From: an uncultured Actinomyces sp.
GTDB taxonomy: Bacteria > Actinomycetota > Actinomycetes > Actinomycetales > Actinomycetaceae
DNA: 64,000 nt
NCBI GenBank assembly: GCA_902373545.1
Contig: CABKMZ010000002.1
Location: forward strand, 4,874-68,873
Direction: 5' to 3'
Below the pieces are notes generated by a model that was not told the DNA's origin, made no database searches, and saw nothing but the letters and a program-made list of their open reading frames with translations. A program made the translations under genes and the position numbers. Of the stretch, positions 45,681 to 55,600 are shown piece after piece. Each line of letters begins with the position of its first letter. The stretch's first letter is position 1.

Positions 45681-45779
45681 GCCTGTGGGCGGCGGCCCGC
45701 CCGCGAGATCGCCACACACGAGCTTCGCTCGGAGTGATCGACCTCGAAGCCCGGCCAGGCCCCGCCGCCGCCCACAGGC
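45681..45779. repeat. 16-bp inverted repeat around a 67-bp spacer
   Basis: GCCTGTGGGCGGCGGC (45681-45696) is perfectly complementary to 45764-45779. A degraded copy of the right arm lies at 46003-46018, just before the second AT-rich element. Confidence 0.85.
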
Positions 45780-45938
45780 CCCATCAATGTCGCACGTAAT
45801 TCCCTCGCGACTACTTCAAATTTTGAAGTCACACTGTTGGAATTGCAACGTTTCCAGCGATTGTTGAAACTTCACCCAATCGAATTACGTGCGAAATTTT
45901 GGAAAACAGTGCCACAGCTCATACAACAGGTCACCCGC
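45775..45938. repeat. 164-bp direct repeat, copy 1
   Basis: Matches 46027-46190 with about five differences (97 percent). It encloses the 105-bp element with terminal inverted repeats. Confidence 0.93.
45790..45894. repeat. 105-bp AT-rich element with 13-bp terminal inverted repeats, copy 1
   Basis: The left end TCGCACGTAATTC is perfectly inverted at the right end GAATTACGTGCGA. Inside is the palindrome CTTCAAA-T-TTTGAAG and a small GTTG/CAAC stem. GC content is far below the surroundings. There is no coding capacity, which resembles a MITE or a structured intergenic element. Confidence 0.9.
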
Positions 45939-46026
45939 TGGTGTTCCCGGCGCCCTCCACACCGGCACTCTCGTTACTGCTAGCAGCCCAGCGCCAGGAC
46001 CCGCCACCGCCCACAGGCACCGCAAC

Positions 46027-46190
46027 CAGGCCCCATCAATGTCGCACGTAATTCCCTCGCGACTACTTCAAATTTTGAAGTCACACTGTTGGAATTGCAA
46101 CGTTTCTAGCGATTGTTGAAACTTCATCCAAACGAATTACGTGCGAAATTTTGGAAAACAGTGCCACAGGTCATACAACAGGTCGCCCGC
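46027..46190. repeat. 164-bp direct repeat, copy 2
   Basis: Partner of 45775-45938, starting 252 bp further on. Confidence 0.93.
46042..46146. repeat. 105-bp AT-rich element with 13-bp terminal inverted repeats, copy 2
   Basis: Same length and ends as copy 1. The three internal changes (C to T, C to T, T to A) leave the terminal inverted repeats and the central palindrome untouched. Confidence 0.9.
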
Positions 46191-46239
46191 AGACACGAAA
46201 GGCCGTGGCCACCCGCAGACACGAAAGGCCGCGGCCACC
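46188..46239 (+). repeat. 26-bp tandem repeat, two copies
   Basis: Units begin CGCAGACACGAAAGGCCG at 46188 and 46214. They lie at the right edge of the repeat island, just before the end of xthA. Confidence 0.85.
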
Positions 46240-46286
46240 CAGGAAACGCTCGTTCCCAGGCCAGCCACGGCCTCGTCGATGACACG

Positions 46287-47114
46287 TCAGATGTCGTAGG
46301 TGACGCTCACCGGCGCGTGATCAGAGAAACGCTCCGCGTATTCGTCGGCGCGGCCGATCTCGAAGGAGCGCGCACGCTCCCCCAGCGCGGGCGTCGCATA
46401 CTGGTAGTCGATGCGCCAGCCCGCATTGTTGACGAAGGCCTGCCCGCGCCACGACCACCACGAGTACGGGCCCTGCACGTCGCCGGCCAGGTCGCGCACG
46501 GTGTCGCGCCAGCCCTCCTCGACCCACTGGTTCAGGAAGACGATCTCCTCGTCGAGGACGCCGGCACGCTTATTGTGGTTGGGCTTCCAGTTCTTGATAT
46601 CAGCCTCGGAGCGCACGACGTTGAAGTCGCCGCACACGAGCGAGGAGATGCCACCGGCGGCCTCCTCGGCGATGAGCTCGGCCATGCGGGCGCCGATGCG
46701 CGGCAGGTGCGCCATCTTGGCCTCCTGCTTGGGAGTGTCCTTCTCGCCCGAGTGGAAGTAGGCCGAAACGACACGCACGGGGGTATCGCCGCCCTCGGGT
46801 CGCACGACGGTCTCGAGCCAGCGGCCCGAATCCACGTCAGTCTCGGCGTCGTCGAGGATCAGGCGGGGCTCGCCCTCCAGGCTCGCGCGGCCGCGACGCA
46901 CGGCCACGCCCACGCCCGCACGCCCCTTGATGCGGCAGGGAACCCACACACTATCCCAGGCCTCGCCCATGATCTCGCGGGAAATCTCCTCCGGTGCACG
47001 CACCTCCTGCATGAGCAGCACGTCCGTATCGGAGGCCCCCAGCCAGTCCAGGAAGCCGCGCTTATGGGCGGCGCGAATACCGTTGAGGTTTACGGTGGTC
47101 ACCGTCAGAGTCAT
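46287..47114 (-). CDS. xthA: Exodeoxyribonuclease III
   Basis: The 275-residue protein of the endonuclease/exonuclease/phosphatase fold has VTTVNLNGIRAAHKRGFLDWL (Asn), VLLMQEVRAPEE (metal-binding Glu), YFHSGEKD, VCGDFNVVRSEADIKN (Asp/Asn), WRIDYQYATPAL and FSDHAPVSVTYDI (Asp-His). It acts as an AP endonuclease and 3' exonuclease in base-excision repair. AAGGAG precedes the ATG at 47114. Confidence 0.95.
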   Translation of the reverse strand: MTLTVTTVNLNGIRAAHKRGFLDWLGASDTDVLLMQEVRAPEEISREIMGEAWDSVWVPCRIKGRAGVGVAVRRGRASLEGEPRLILDDAETDVDSGRWLETVVRPEGGDTPVRVVSAYFHSGEKDTPKQEAKMAHLPRIGARMAELIAEEAAGGISSLVCGDFNVVRSEADIKNWKPNHNKRAGVLDEEIVFLNQWVEEGWRDTVRDLAGDVQGPYSWWSWRGQAFVNNAGWRIDYQYATPALGERARSFEIGRADEYAERFSDHAPVSVTYDI

Positions 47115-47158
47115 CGTTTTCTCCTTAACAAGAGTTTTCTTCAGTCTAGATGAACGAG

Positions 47159-47195
47159 GAGGCGCGGTGAGGAATGGGTATCCTCACCGCGCCTC
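47159..47195 (-). terminator. Hairpin downstream of folD
   Basis: A perfect 15-bp stem with a 7-nt loop lies 45 bp past the folD stop and just upstream of xthA. Confidence 0.7.
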
Positions 47196-47239
47196 TCGCG
47201 CAATGTCGTCGCTCCGGGCGCCGCCGGCATGCGGATCGT

Positions 47240-48148
47240 TTACCGGGGGCCGAGGCCCGCCTGACGTTCCGCTGCTTCAACGACGTTCGTGACCAGCAGG
47301 GCACGCGTCATCGGGCCAACTCCGCCCGGGTTGGGGCTGAGCCAGGACGCTACCTGGTCCACACCGTCTGCGACGTCGCCCATGAGCCGAGCCTTGCCGT
47401 TCTCACCCCGCACGCGACTCACACCCACGTCCAGGACGACCGCACCGGGGGCCACCATATCGGGAGTAACGATTCCGGCGGAACCAGCAGCCGCGACGAT
47501 AACGTCCGCGCGGCTCACGTGATCTGCCACATCAGCAGTGCCCGTATGGCAAATGTCGACCGTGGCGTTAACTTCCTTGCGCATCATGAGTAGGCCAATG
47601 GATCGGCCCACCGTCACGCCTCGCCCAATGACGCACACATTCTGACCAGCCAGATCGATCCCGTGGCGCTCCACGAGTTCGATGACCGCGCGCGGCGTAC
47701 AGGGCAGAGGCGAGTCGATGGGGCCGGAGCCACGAAGAACCAGGCGCCCGAGGTTCATCGGGTGCAGGCCGTCCGCGTCCTTGGCCGGATCGATACGTTC
47801 CAGGACAGCGTTCGCGTCGATGCCGCGGGGCAGGGGCAGCTGCACGATGTATCCAGTGCATGCCGGATCACCGTTGAGCTGATCAATGGCGGCTTCCACC
47901 TGTTCCTGCGTCGCGTCGGCTGGCAGGTCCACGCGGATCGACTCAGCACCGATCTCGGCGCAGTCGCGGTGCTTGCCCGCGACGTAGGCGACGGACCCCG
48001 GGTCCTCGCCCACCAGGATCGTCCCGAGGCCCGGGACAACCCCGGCCTCACGCAGTCGATCCACGCGCTCCTTGAGCTCGGCCTTGATCGCGGCGGCGGT
48101 CGCCGTCCCATCGAGAACCCGCGCGGGCCCCTCCCAGGGAGCCCTCAC
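47240..48148 (-). CDS. folD: Methylenetetrahydrofolate dehydrogenase/cyclohydrolase FolD
   Basis: The 302-residue protein has [49 protein letters not shown] (the Tyr/Lys pair of the active site), [13 protein letters not shown] and the NADP-binding [21 protein letters not shown], in which GRGVTVGRS replaces the common GRSVIVGKP. It interconverts methylene-, methenyl- and formyl-THF. The GTG start overlaps the glyA stop (GTGA), so both are made from one transcript under the ZTP riboswitch. Confidence 0.94.
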   Translation of the reverse strand: MRAPWEGPARVLDGTATAAAIKAELKERVDRLREAGVVPGLGTILVGEDPGSVAYVAGKHRDCAEIGAESIRVDLPADATQEQVEAAIDQLNGDPACTGYIVQLPLPRGIDANAVLERIDPAKDADGLHPMNLGRLVLRGSGPIDSPLPCTPRAVIELVERHGIDLAGQNVCVIGRGVTVGRSIGLLMMRKEVNATVDICHTGTADVADHVSRADVIVAAAGSAGIVTPDMVAPGAVVLDVGVSRVRGENGKARLMGDVADGVDQVASWLSPNPGGVGPMTRALLVTNVVEAAERQAGLGPR

Positions 48149-49434
48149 TGCTCGAGCCCCGCGTACAGGGGATGCTTGTCCGTCAGCTTCTTGACGCGGG
48201 CGCGCAGCGCGTCCACCTCAACGTTTGCGCCGGAAGCTCCCTGAGCCAGGGTCGTGCCGATGATGTCGGCGACCTCGGCGAAGTCCTCGGCGTCGAAGCC
48301 GCGCGAGGCCAGGGCGGGGGTGCCGATACGCAGGCCGGAGGTGACGGCCGGCGGACGCGGGTCGAAGGGGACCGCGTTGCGGTTAACGGTGATGCCCACC
48401 TCGTGCAGCAGGTCCTCGGCCTGCTGGCCGTTGAGCTCGGAATCAACCAGGTCAACCAGGACCAGGTGCACGTCCGTGCCGCCCGTGACCAGCTTGATGC
48501 CGGCGTTCTTGGCGTCGTCTGCGCCCAGGCGCTCGGCCAGAATCTGCGCGCCTTCGATCGTGCGGCGCTGACGATCCTTGAACTCCTCGGTCTGCGCGAC
48601 CTTCATGGCGATGGCCTTGGCGGCGATCGCGTGCATGAGGGGGCCGCCCTGCTGGCCGGGGAACACGGCGGTGTTGAGCTTCTTGCCCCACTGCTCGCCG
48701 CGCGAGGAGATGATCATGCCGGAACGAGGCCCGCCCAGGGTCTTGTGGACCGTCGTCGTCACGACGTCGGCGTGGGGGACCGGGTTGGGATGCAGGCCGG
48801 CAGCCACGAGGCCCGCGAAGTGGGCCATGTCCACCCACAGGGCGGCACCAACCTCGTCCGCAATGTCGCGGAAGGCCTGGAAGTCGAGGTGACGCGGGTA
48901 GGCGGACCAACCGGCGATGATGACCCGGGGGCGCTCGGCCAGGGCAGCCTCGCGAACCTTCTCGGGCTCGATGCGCATGGTCTCGCGATCGACCTCGTAG
49001 GCGACGGCCTTGTAGTTCTTGCCCGAGAAGTTCAGGCGCATGCCGTGGGTGAGGTGACCGCCGTGAGCCAGCGACAGGCCCAGGATCGTGTCACCGACGT
49101 TGGCCATGGCCATGAGGGCAGCGGCGTTTGCCTGCGCACCAGCGTGGGGCTGAACGTTGACGTAGTCGCCGCCGAAGACCTGCTTCGCGCGCTCGATCGC
49201 GAGCGATTCGGCAACATCGACAAACTCGCAGCCACCGTAGTAGCGGCGGCCGGGGTAGCCCTCCGCGTACTTGTTCGTCAGAACGGAGCCCTGCGCCTGA
49301 AGCACAGCGCGCGGAACGAAATTCTCCGATGCAATCATCTCGAGGGTCTCGCGCTGGCGCCCCAGCTCGGCGTCCAGCACTGCCTGGATTTCGGGGTCCA
49401 GCTGCGCCAGTGTCATGTCGTTGAGGGAGTCCAT
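48145..49434 (-). CDS. glyA: Serine hydroxymethyltransferase
   Basis: The 429-residue protein has [60 protein letters not shown] and the PLP-lysine motif [18 protein letters not shown]. It converts serine and THF to glycine and methylene-THF. The start at 49434 has AGGAGAA upstream; the open frame continues 38 codons up through the riboswitch and is not coding. First gene of glyA-folD. One-carbon units made here supply purine synthesis, which fits the ZTP switch. Confidence 0.96.
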   Translation of the reverse strand: MDSLNDMTLAQLDPEIQAVLDAELGRQRETLEMIASENFVPRAVLQAQGSVLTNKYAEGYPGRRYYGGCEFVDVAESLAIERAKQVFGGDYVNVQPHAGAQANAAALMAMANVGDTILGLSLAHGGHLTHGMRLNFSGKNYKAVAYEVDRETMRIEPEKVREAALAERPRVIIAGWSAYPRHLDFQAFRDIADEVGAALWVDMAHFAGLVAAGLHPNPVPHADVVTTTVHKTLGGPRSGMIISSRGEQWGKKLNTAVFPGQQGGPLMHAIAAKAIAMKVAQTEEFKDRQRRTIEGAQILAERLGADDAKNAGIKLVTGGTDVHLVLVDLVDSELNGQQAEDLLHEVGITVNRNAVPFDPRPPAVTSGLRIGTPALASRGFDAEDFAEVADIIGTTLAQGASGANVEVDALRARVKKLTDKHPLYAGLEQ

Positions 49435-49479
49435 GTGGTTCTCCTGTTGATCATTCGAATGTGATGTCCGCAACTTCAA

Positions 49480-49560
49480 GCCCAGGCGGGCGGCTCTCGA
49501 TGCAGGCGCGCCGCTCCCCGGTGGTTCCCCACCTAATTCGCCAGTCACGACGCATGTACA
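49480..49560 (-). promoter_or_regulatory. ZTP (pfl) riboswitch upstream of glyA-folD
   Basis: The minus strand shows the conserved ZTP-riboswitch blocks in order: GTGACTGGCG (complement of 49539-49548), then a GTGGG...CCAC hairpin with CCGGGGAGCGG, a linker stem, and GCCGCCCGCCTGGGC (complement of 49480-49494). It ends 45 nt before the glyA start. ZTP/ZMP signals a shortage of 10-formyl-THF, and the class is known to turn on folate one-carbon genes including glyA and folD. The call rests on motif and context. Confidence 0.9.
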
Positions 49561-49690
49561 AGTCTATCGTCCCACGATGACCTGCGCATTCTTCCAAGGT
49601 GTCAGACGACTACCACATGGTCACCCAGTCTGACAGGTCGAGCCGGACAAGATCACCGGTGCATGAAATCACAGCCCAATTTCCCTTGTA

Positions 49691-49743
49691 CTTAACCCTT
49701 TGGTTAGCAAATAAGTTAACCGTATGGATAGACTAGGGTTAAC
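49691..49743 (+). promoter_or_regulatory. Promoter with AACC-N4-GGTT operators before the sugar transferase
   Basis: CTTAACCCTTTGGTTAGC (49691-49708) is an inverted repeat whose right half overlaps a candidate -35 TTAGCA (49704-49709), with 17 bp to a weak -10 GATAGA (49727-49732). An alternative pair is TTGGTT/TATGGA. A second, perfect inverted repeat GTTAACC (49715-49721) and GGTTAAC (49737-49743) brackets the -10. The same palindrome type lies at the promoters of both giant secreted proteins. Confidence 0.65.
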
Positions 49744-49866
49744 ACCTAACGGTGACTGAGGCGCTCACGGGATATTTACCCAGTAAATGTCCCGAAGTTC
49801 GGGGGATTCGCTCCTCTAACCGACCTACAGTATTTGAGTTTGAAGAAGTAGAAGGAAGACGCACAG

Positions 49867-50562
49867 ATGACAACATTGACGAAGCCAACTGCACGCGCCG
49901 CATCGACGGCTCTCGCGTTCGAGCATGCGTCGAATTTCGCCGCGTCCGCCGACAACGCAATCAAGCGCATGTGCGACATTATCGCCTCGCTCATTGGCAT
50001 TATCCTGCTGACGCCGGTGTGGATCATCGTCGCCGCAGCAGTGCGCCTGAACGATGGTGGCCCCGCTTTCTTCACCCAGGAGCGCGTGGGCCTCGATGGC
50101 ACGACTTTTACCATGATTAAGTTCCGCACGATGCGTGTTGACGCCGAGGCCATGAAGGATTCTCTGGCCGAGGCCAACGAGGCCGATGCCAGCGCCGGCA
50201 ACTCGATCATGTTCAAGATGGCAAACGACCCGCGTATTACGCGTATCGGCTCCTTCCTGCGCAAGACGTCCATTGACGAGCTGCCCCAGCTCTTCAACGT
50301 TCTGCGCGGTGATATGTCTCTCGTCGGCCCGCGCCCCCCGCTCCCCAGCGAGGTCGCGCAGTACGAGCCGCGCGTCATGGGCAAGTTCGCCGTCCGCCCG
50401 GGCATTACCGGCCTGTGGCAGATTTCGGGCCGTTCCAACCTCTCCTGGGATGAGACCGTCCACCTGGATCTGTCGTACGCCCAGCACCGTTCCCTCACGC
50501 TCGATGCGTGGATCATGCTGCAGACGGTTCCCGCTCTGCTGCGTTCCGAGGGAGCCTACTGA
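49867..50562 (+). CDS. Polyprenyl-phosphate sugar-1-phosphate transferase (initiating enzyme)
   Basis: The 231-residue protein is the short, monotopic type. After a 35-residue head it has one hydrophobic segment IKRMCDIIASLIGIILLTPVWIIVAAAV and then the catalytic domain: GGPAFFTQERVGLDGTTFTMIKFRTM, ITRIGSFLRKTSIDELPQLFNVLRGDMSLVGPRPPLPSE, PGITGLWQISGRSNLSWDETVHLDLSYAQHRSL. It moves a sugar phosphate from a nucleotide sugar onto undecaprenyl phosphate, starting glycan synthesis at the inner membrane face. It opens the surface-glycan locus and is followed by a strong terminator, so it is transcribed alone. Confidence 0.93.
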   Translation: MTTLTKPTARAASTALAFEHASNFAASADNAIKRMCDIIASLIGIILLTPVWIIVAAAVRLNDGGPAFFTQERVGLDGTTFTMIKFRTMRVDAEAMKDSLAEANEADASAGNSIMFKMANDPRITRIGSFLRKTSIDELPQLFNVLRGDMSLVGPRPPLPSEVAQYEPRVMGKFAVRPGITGLWQISGRSNLSWDETVHLDLSYAQHRSLTLDAWIMLQTVPALLRSEGAY

Positions 50563-50584
50563 TTCTTTCTGCGTGTGTGTGATT

Positions 50585-50624
50585 GGGTGAGGCCCGAGCC
50601 GAGAGGCTCGGGCCTCACCCTTTT
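50585..50624 (+). terminator. Strong intrinsic terminator of the sugar transferase gene
   Basis: A perfect 16-bp stem with a GAGA tetraloop is followed by TTTT, 23 bp past the stop. Confidence 0.9.
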
Positions 50625-51799
50625 GCCAATTGTGCAGGCTACGCACAGAGATGTCCCGCAAGGCCTGGAAGCGCCCATGAGACACGCGCAGGCCTCGTAG
50701 CGACCGCAGGGGCAGTCCGCACACGCTGGAGCTTCTCTGCCCCTACAAGGGCCTCAGGGAGCATGAAGAAACCCCCTAGGCGCCTTCAACAGCCCTCAGA
50801 GCACTCCCCGTGGCCCACTCGGATTCCTTCCCACCCAGTTAGCACCCCCTCAGGCGGGTTGCGCAGGCGAAGCACTCCCACTTTTCCCCGGCCCCATCGG
50901 AATGCAACACGAATGGATAATTGCCGCGTGCATGCTAGATTGGCGCTACCGGCGACTTTACGAATGCTTGACACAGTTGCTGACTGACGGGTTCCCGAAC
51001 GCGTCGTGACGACACTGTCAATACCCCACTAACCGTTGTTGCGTACCTAACAGGAGCGTCAGAAGTAGTGTCACGGGCCTCGCCTGAGACTCACCTCGTG
51101 CTCGCCGTTTCAAGGTGTGTCGTCAGCGTTTGAGCACGCACTCGACAGTATAGTTTCGCGCTGATTTCGCGCGTCACCGTGTCTCCTGACGAGGCACACG
51201 TGCTCTGTTGCTCCCTGGACTTCGAACAGCTGTTAGCCCCATCGGCGCGGACACTGCGAGCCACTCAGATGCTCCTGTCATGTCACCGGCTCCCCGATGT
51301 CGGGAGCGTCGCCGTGCTCGTGGCAGCTGGGCCCCACAGGTGGTAGTGGCGGCCCGTCGCCGCGCAGCTGGGCCCTTGAGGTGGCAGTGTGGGCACACCG
51401 CCCACACTGCCACCAGTCGGGTTAACGTGCGCATTGAAGGGCCCACAGGACCACCTCTGAGGCGAATGCACGGCAACAAGGGCGTTCTCAGCGAACACTC
51501 AACGGAAGCCACTTCTTAGCCACACGAGTAACAGCTGCCACCTCCGTCCAAACGCTCGGCAACAAAGGCACTCAAAGCGCACACCCGGCAGCAGCACCGG
51601 ATACAAGCGACCGAGCAACCCTAGAGCGGGCATGCGTCATCCGCATCGGCACGCGGCGCGGACACTCGGGCACGCACCATCCGCACCGGTGCGCGAGACA
51701 CCCAGACGAGCAGGAACGGCGCAAACCGACCACACTCCCCACTCCCCAGGCTCGCAGGCAGCTCACCCCCAGGCTCGTGCTCACCCGTCGGACACGGCA
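50625..51799. other. Long intergenic stretch with no gene seen
   Basis: About 1.2 kb between two strong terminators has no open frame with recognisable protein features on either strand; all candidates are short and compositionally random. It contains imperfect direct repeats: a GCAGCTGGGCCC...AGGTGG unit at 51323 and 51364 (period 41), and a CGGCAACAA-GGC unit near 51470 and 51558. A 15-bp-stem hairpin lies at 51378-51412. It may be a decayed gene region or a repeat-rich spacer. Confidence 0.6.
51378..51412. repeat. Perfect 15-bp inverted repeat
   Basis: GGTGGCAGTGTGGGC and its complement are separated by ACACC. There is no T run and no neighbouring gene end, so a terminator role is unclear. 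Confidence 0.8.
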
Positions 51800-51834
51800 A
51801 GGCGGGCCAGACCCTCACAGGGTCTGGCCCGCCT
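51800..51834 (-). terminator. Hairpin downstream of the WecG/TagA gene
   Basis: A perfect 16-bp stem with a CAC loop lies 29 bp past the stop of the glycosyltransferase gene. Confidence 0.75.
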
Positions 51835-51862
51835 GTCGCAAGCAGTGCTTAGAGCGCGCCGA

Positions 51863-52648
51863 TCACGCCGACGCGTCCCTCTTATCCACGACGAGGCCGA
51901 GCTCGTCGAAGGTTCCCATGGCCTCGAGACGACGAATCAGCTCGGGCCAGTGCGCGATGAAGTCCAGGGCTTCGACCGTGTAGCGCTTGGTGAGACGCTT
52001 GGGCTCGTGCACGATGCGCCAGGCCCATCCCAGGCGGGCGGCGTGCACCCAGTCGGGGAAGTAGTCGTCGGCAGCCTTGGCGTACTGGTCGATCCATCCG
52101 CCCGCCGTGCACACGGACGCCTCGGGCACGAGCCCGAGTGCGACCGAGGCGACGACCTCCTGCAAGCCAGCGCCCAGGCCCACGATCACGAGCCGGGGCT
52201 CGAAGTCCGCCAGTACGGAAGGCTGCGCCTTGAAGCGGCGCAGTCCGTCGTAACCGTCGATGACCTGGACGTCGAAACGCTCCAGGCGCCGCGCTGCCGC
52301 CTCGCCGGCCTCGGGAACGGCACCGATCAGGGTGATCCGAGTGCCGTCGTCAAGGCGAGAGAAGACGTGGGGCAGGACAAGGTCCGCCGACGTGCGAGCC
52401 ACTTCGTGTCCGGCTGCGCGCAGTCGCATCTGCAGGAGCGTGCCGTCGAAGCCGACGGTGTTCATGCGCGCCAACGCACGGAAGTCGGCGTGCAGCAGCG
52501 ACCAGTGGTTGAGCCACGTGGTGGCGTGCCCACGGGTGAGCGCGCGTTGCGCCATCAGGTCGAAGGCGGGATCGGCGGCGCTGGGGCCGACCGCGCCGGC
52601 GGCCTCGCTCTGGTCGAGGCCGCCAGCGTTGGGCGACTGGAGAGTCAT
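51863..52648 (-). CDS. WecG/TagA/CpsF family glycosyltransferase
   Basis: The 261-residue protein shows the family pattern: NHWSLLHADFRALARMNTVGFDGTLLQM (the substrate-binding N/D region), SADLVLPHVFSRLDDGTRITLIGAVPEAGEAAARRL, PRLVIVGLGAGLQEVVASVALGLVPEASVCTAGGWIDQYAK, and the C-terminal PDWVHAARLGWAWRIVHEPKRLTKRY. Members add the second sugar (ManNAc or ManNAcA) onto a lipid-linked sugar in teichoic acid, enterobacterial common antigen or capsule synthesis. It would act after the transferase at 49.9 kb. The start is five bp after the stop of the giant secreted protein, so they share a transcript. Confidence 0.9.
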   Translation of the reverse strand: MTLQSPNAGGLDQSEAAGAVGPSAADPAFDLMAQRALTRGHATTWLNHWSLLHADFRALARMNTVGFDGTLLQMRLRAAGHEVARTSADLVLPHVFSRLDDGTRITLIGAVPEAGEAAARRLERFDVQVIDGYDGLRRFKAQPSVLADFEPRLVIVGLGAGLQEVVASVALGLVPEASVCTAGGWIDQYAKAADDYFPDWVHAARLGWAWRIVHEPKRLTKRYTVEALDFIAHWPELIRRLEAMGTFDELGLVVDKRDASA

Positions 52649-52653
52649 GTCGA

Positions 52654-55600
52654 TTACCTCAGCAGGCTTGCTTTGAGATCGAAGGAAACGGACACAGCTC
52701 CAGCGTAGTTCGCGTGCTCTTCGACCGCGATGCGATTGACACCATCTTTCAGAAGATCACGCGGAACGGTGATGGTCTGGAGGTTGTTCTTGGCCGTGCC
52801 CAGCGAGACGTTGGACTTGGCGTTCGTGTTCGGGGTGATGGTTCCTTCCGGCATGTTGATGCGCTTGACTTCGGTTCCGTTGACGTAGACAACGGAACCG
52901 TCATCGGCGCGGACGGTGAGCGTGAGCTCGAAGTCGGCGCTGATGGTGCCCAGGTTCACGTCGCGAGCGAAGTACGTCGTGATGGGTCGGTCGGCCTTCT
53001 CCATGACGAAGGGGGTACCGGCGTCACGGTCGCCCCAGCCGAGCGGGCTGGCGCCGTGCTTCCACTGTGCCAGGTTCGCGGTGGAGTTCCACTTGGCGTC
53101 GGGGGCTTCCTTGGAGACCCAGTAGTTCCAGTACTGTCCGGTGGGCATGAACTCGCCGAAGTTGACGCCGGAGACGTCCAGGACCTCAAGCGGTGCGTCC
53201 GGGTCAGGAGTGATCGGCTTGTCCGGGTCGGGCTGGGGCTGCGGCTCGGGTTCCGGCTGGGGCTGCGGCTCGGGTTCGGGCACGTCGCCCTTTGCCACGG
53301 TCCGAACGGTTCCGTCGATGGTCATCGAGGCCGTGGAGCGGTAGTTCAGGTGGGTTTCGACGGCCAGCGTGTTGGTGCCGGCGACGAGCTGGGACGCGGG
53401 GACGAAGACCAGCTGTCGGTCGGCGCGGGCGGACGCGGTCGTCGCCGCGGCGGACGCGTAGGTGCCGGCGGTGACGGTGCCCTCGCTCATGCGCTGGCGC
53501 ACAACCTCGGTGCCGTTGACGTAGACCACGGCGCCGTCGTCGGCCGTCACGGAGACGTTGATGCCGCCGATTGCGGTGGGGTCAGCGACCGTGAAGTTGG
53601 TGCGCGCGTAGGTGGTCAGCGGGCGGGTCTTGGGCGTGCCGGGCTTGAGGGTGGTTCCCAGGTCGGGGGCGCCGTAGCCGATGGGGGCGGTGCCGCGGCT
53701 CCAGGAGGAGTCGTCGTACGAGGTCTGGGCCCAGTCTTGCGCGACCGCGTCGTTGGACCAGTGGTACGCCCAGGTGGCGTCGTCCTCGACGAGGATGGTG
53801 GCGTCGTCGGGCCGGGCGGGCTGGCCGTTAGCATCGACCGTGTAGGCGTGGGTCGTGGCACCGACGAGGCCGTCGGAGGCGACGGCGCGCACGAAGAAGC
53901 GGTTGTTGCCGCCCAGGGGCACGGTGACGGACGTCGAGGTCGTGGTGGCGATCGTGCGATCGTCGCGCAGGATCTGGTACGAGTCGGCACCCGGCACGGA
54001 GGACCACTTGAGGGTCACCTGCTGGGAGTTGCCGTCGGAGGCGCGCAGGTTGGCGGGCACCGCGGGGGCGGTGGCGTTGCGGGCGGGCATGCGCACCCAG
54101 CCGCCGGACCACTGGCCGGCCGTCTTGGACGTGAAGGAGAAGTTGAAGTCGCCGCCGGCCCACAGGGCGCCGTCGTCTCCCATTTCGAGGGCCCACGCAC
54201 CGGTGGAGCGCAGGGAAGACAGTCGGTAGGGGGTCCATCCGAGCTGACGGCCGGTGGCCTGGTCCCATCCGCCTACCCACTGGATTTCGTCGGCGCGGGT
54301 CCAGGTGTTGCCCAGGGCCAGGTACTGGTAGGCGTCCTGGAAGGTGTAGTCCGAGCAGTGGCAGGAGCCATAAATGACGCCTGTCGCGGAGGCCGTCGTG
54401 GCCTGCAGGTCGCCGCCGTTTTGCATGGTGATGGACCCGGAGGTGCGGCTCATGTCGGAGGTGTTGTAGCCGAACAGCGAGTGCTGCGAGCCGCCGAAGT
54501 AGGCGCGCCCGTTACCAACGGTGACGGCCTGCTGGTACTTGCCGATGAAGTAGGAGTGGCGGAAGGACCAGGACTGGTCGAGCGTGGCACCCTCGGACGT
54601 CTCAACGCGGGCGGCGTTCTCGGCGACGCGATCGTGGATGCGCGTGAAGAATCCGGCTGCGTAGAAGTAGGTGTCGGCCTCGTCGACGTCGATATCGGCG
54701 ACGGTGCCGTTGAACTCGGGGTTCCAGGAGCGGTCGGGTGTGCCGGTCAGGTCAAGGCGCCCGGCGTTACGGGCGTAGACGGAGGAAACGCCGTTGCCCG
54801 ACAGGTGAGTGAAGGCACCGGCCAGGTAAATGCGTCCGTCGATCACCTTCGCGGACTTCACGCTGACGCGCCCGCCGTTGCCGTTGCGTACCTGGAGGTT
54901 CCACGAGGGGTCGATCTGCCCGGTCGCGGGGTCGATGAGGACTGTGCCCACGCGGGTTTCGCCGTTGACCTTGGTGAAGTCACCGACGGCGAGGAGCTTG
55001 CCGCTGGGCAGCTCCACGAGGTCCTTGACCTGGTTGTTGAAGTCGAAGGTCTGGCCGGTCCAGTCACCCGTGACGGCGTCGAAGGCGGCCAGGCCGCGAG
55101 AGGTGATCTCTTGGCCGTTCTTGCCCTTTTGCACGCCGGTGAAGTTGCCACCCACGTACATGGTCGAGCCGATCTGTTCGAAGGCCTGCACCTGGATGCT
55201 GCCCTCCTGGATCGAGCCGTTGAGGTTGCCGGTCACGCCCCAGGTCGTGGGGGTGGCGAATTCAGACACCGAGGCCTTCTGGGTTTCGGCGGCCAGACCG
55301 CCGTCACCGATGGCACGGAAGGAAGAGTCCGTGGAGCGCAGCTCGGGGCGGACGTAGACCTCCGCGTAGGGGTTGATGATCGACCCGTTGCGGTGGAAGT
55401 AGGAGGTCGAGGAGGAAGTGTCGTACCACGAGGATGCCAGCGGCCCGTAGCCGAAGCCCATCGTGTATTGGTTCTGAGGGGAGGCCGTCAGGTTGACGTA
55501 TCCCCACCCGGCGTTGGTGCCGAAGCCGGACCAGACGATGCCGCCGTTAACCCACCACTCCCGGTTGAACTTGACGTTGACGGGGTGAGCACTCTTGAAC

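Noticed and set aside
45245-45832. Minus-strand frame with ARKCGGKAA repeats
   Set aside because: It overlaps the 2H phosphoesterase gene and derives its repeats from the 27-bp DNA repeat; no independent support.
45562-46119. Two short open frames ending in the same 29 residues
   Set aside because: The shared ends come from the direct repeat itself; there is no ribosome site or protein family and the sequence is intergenic.
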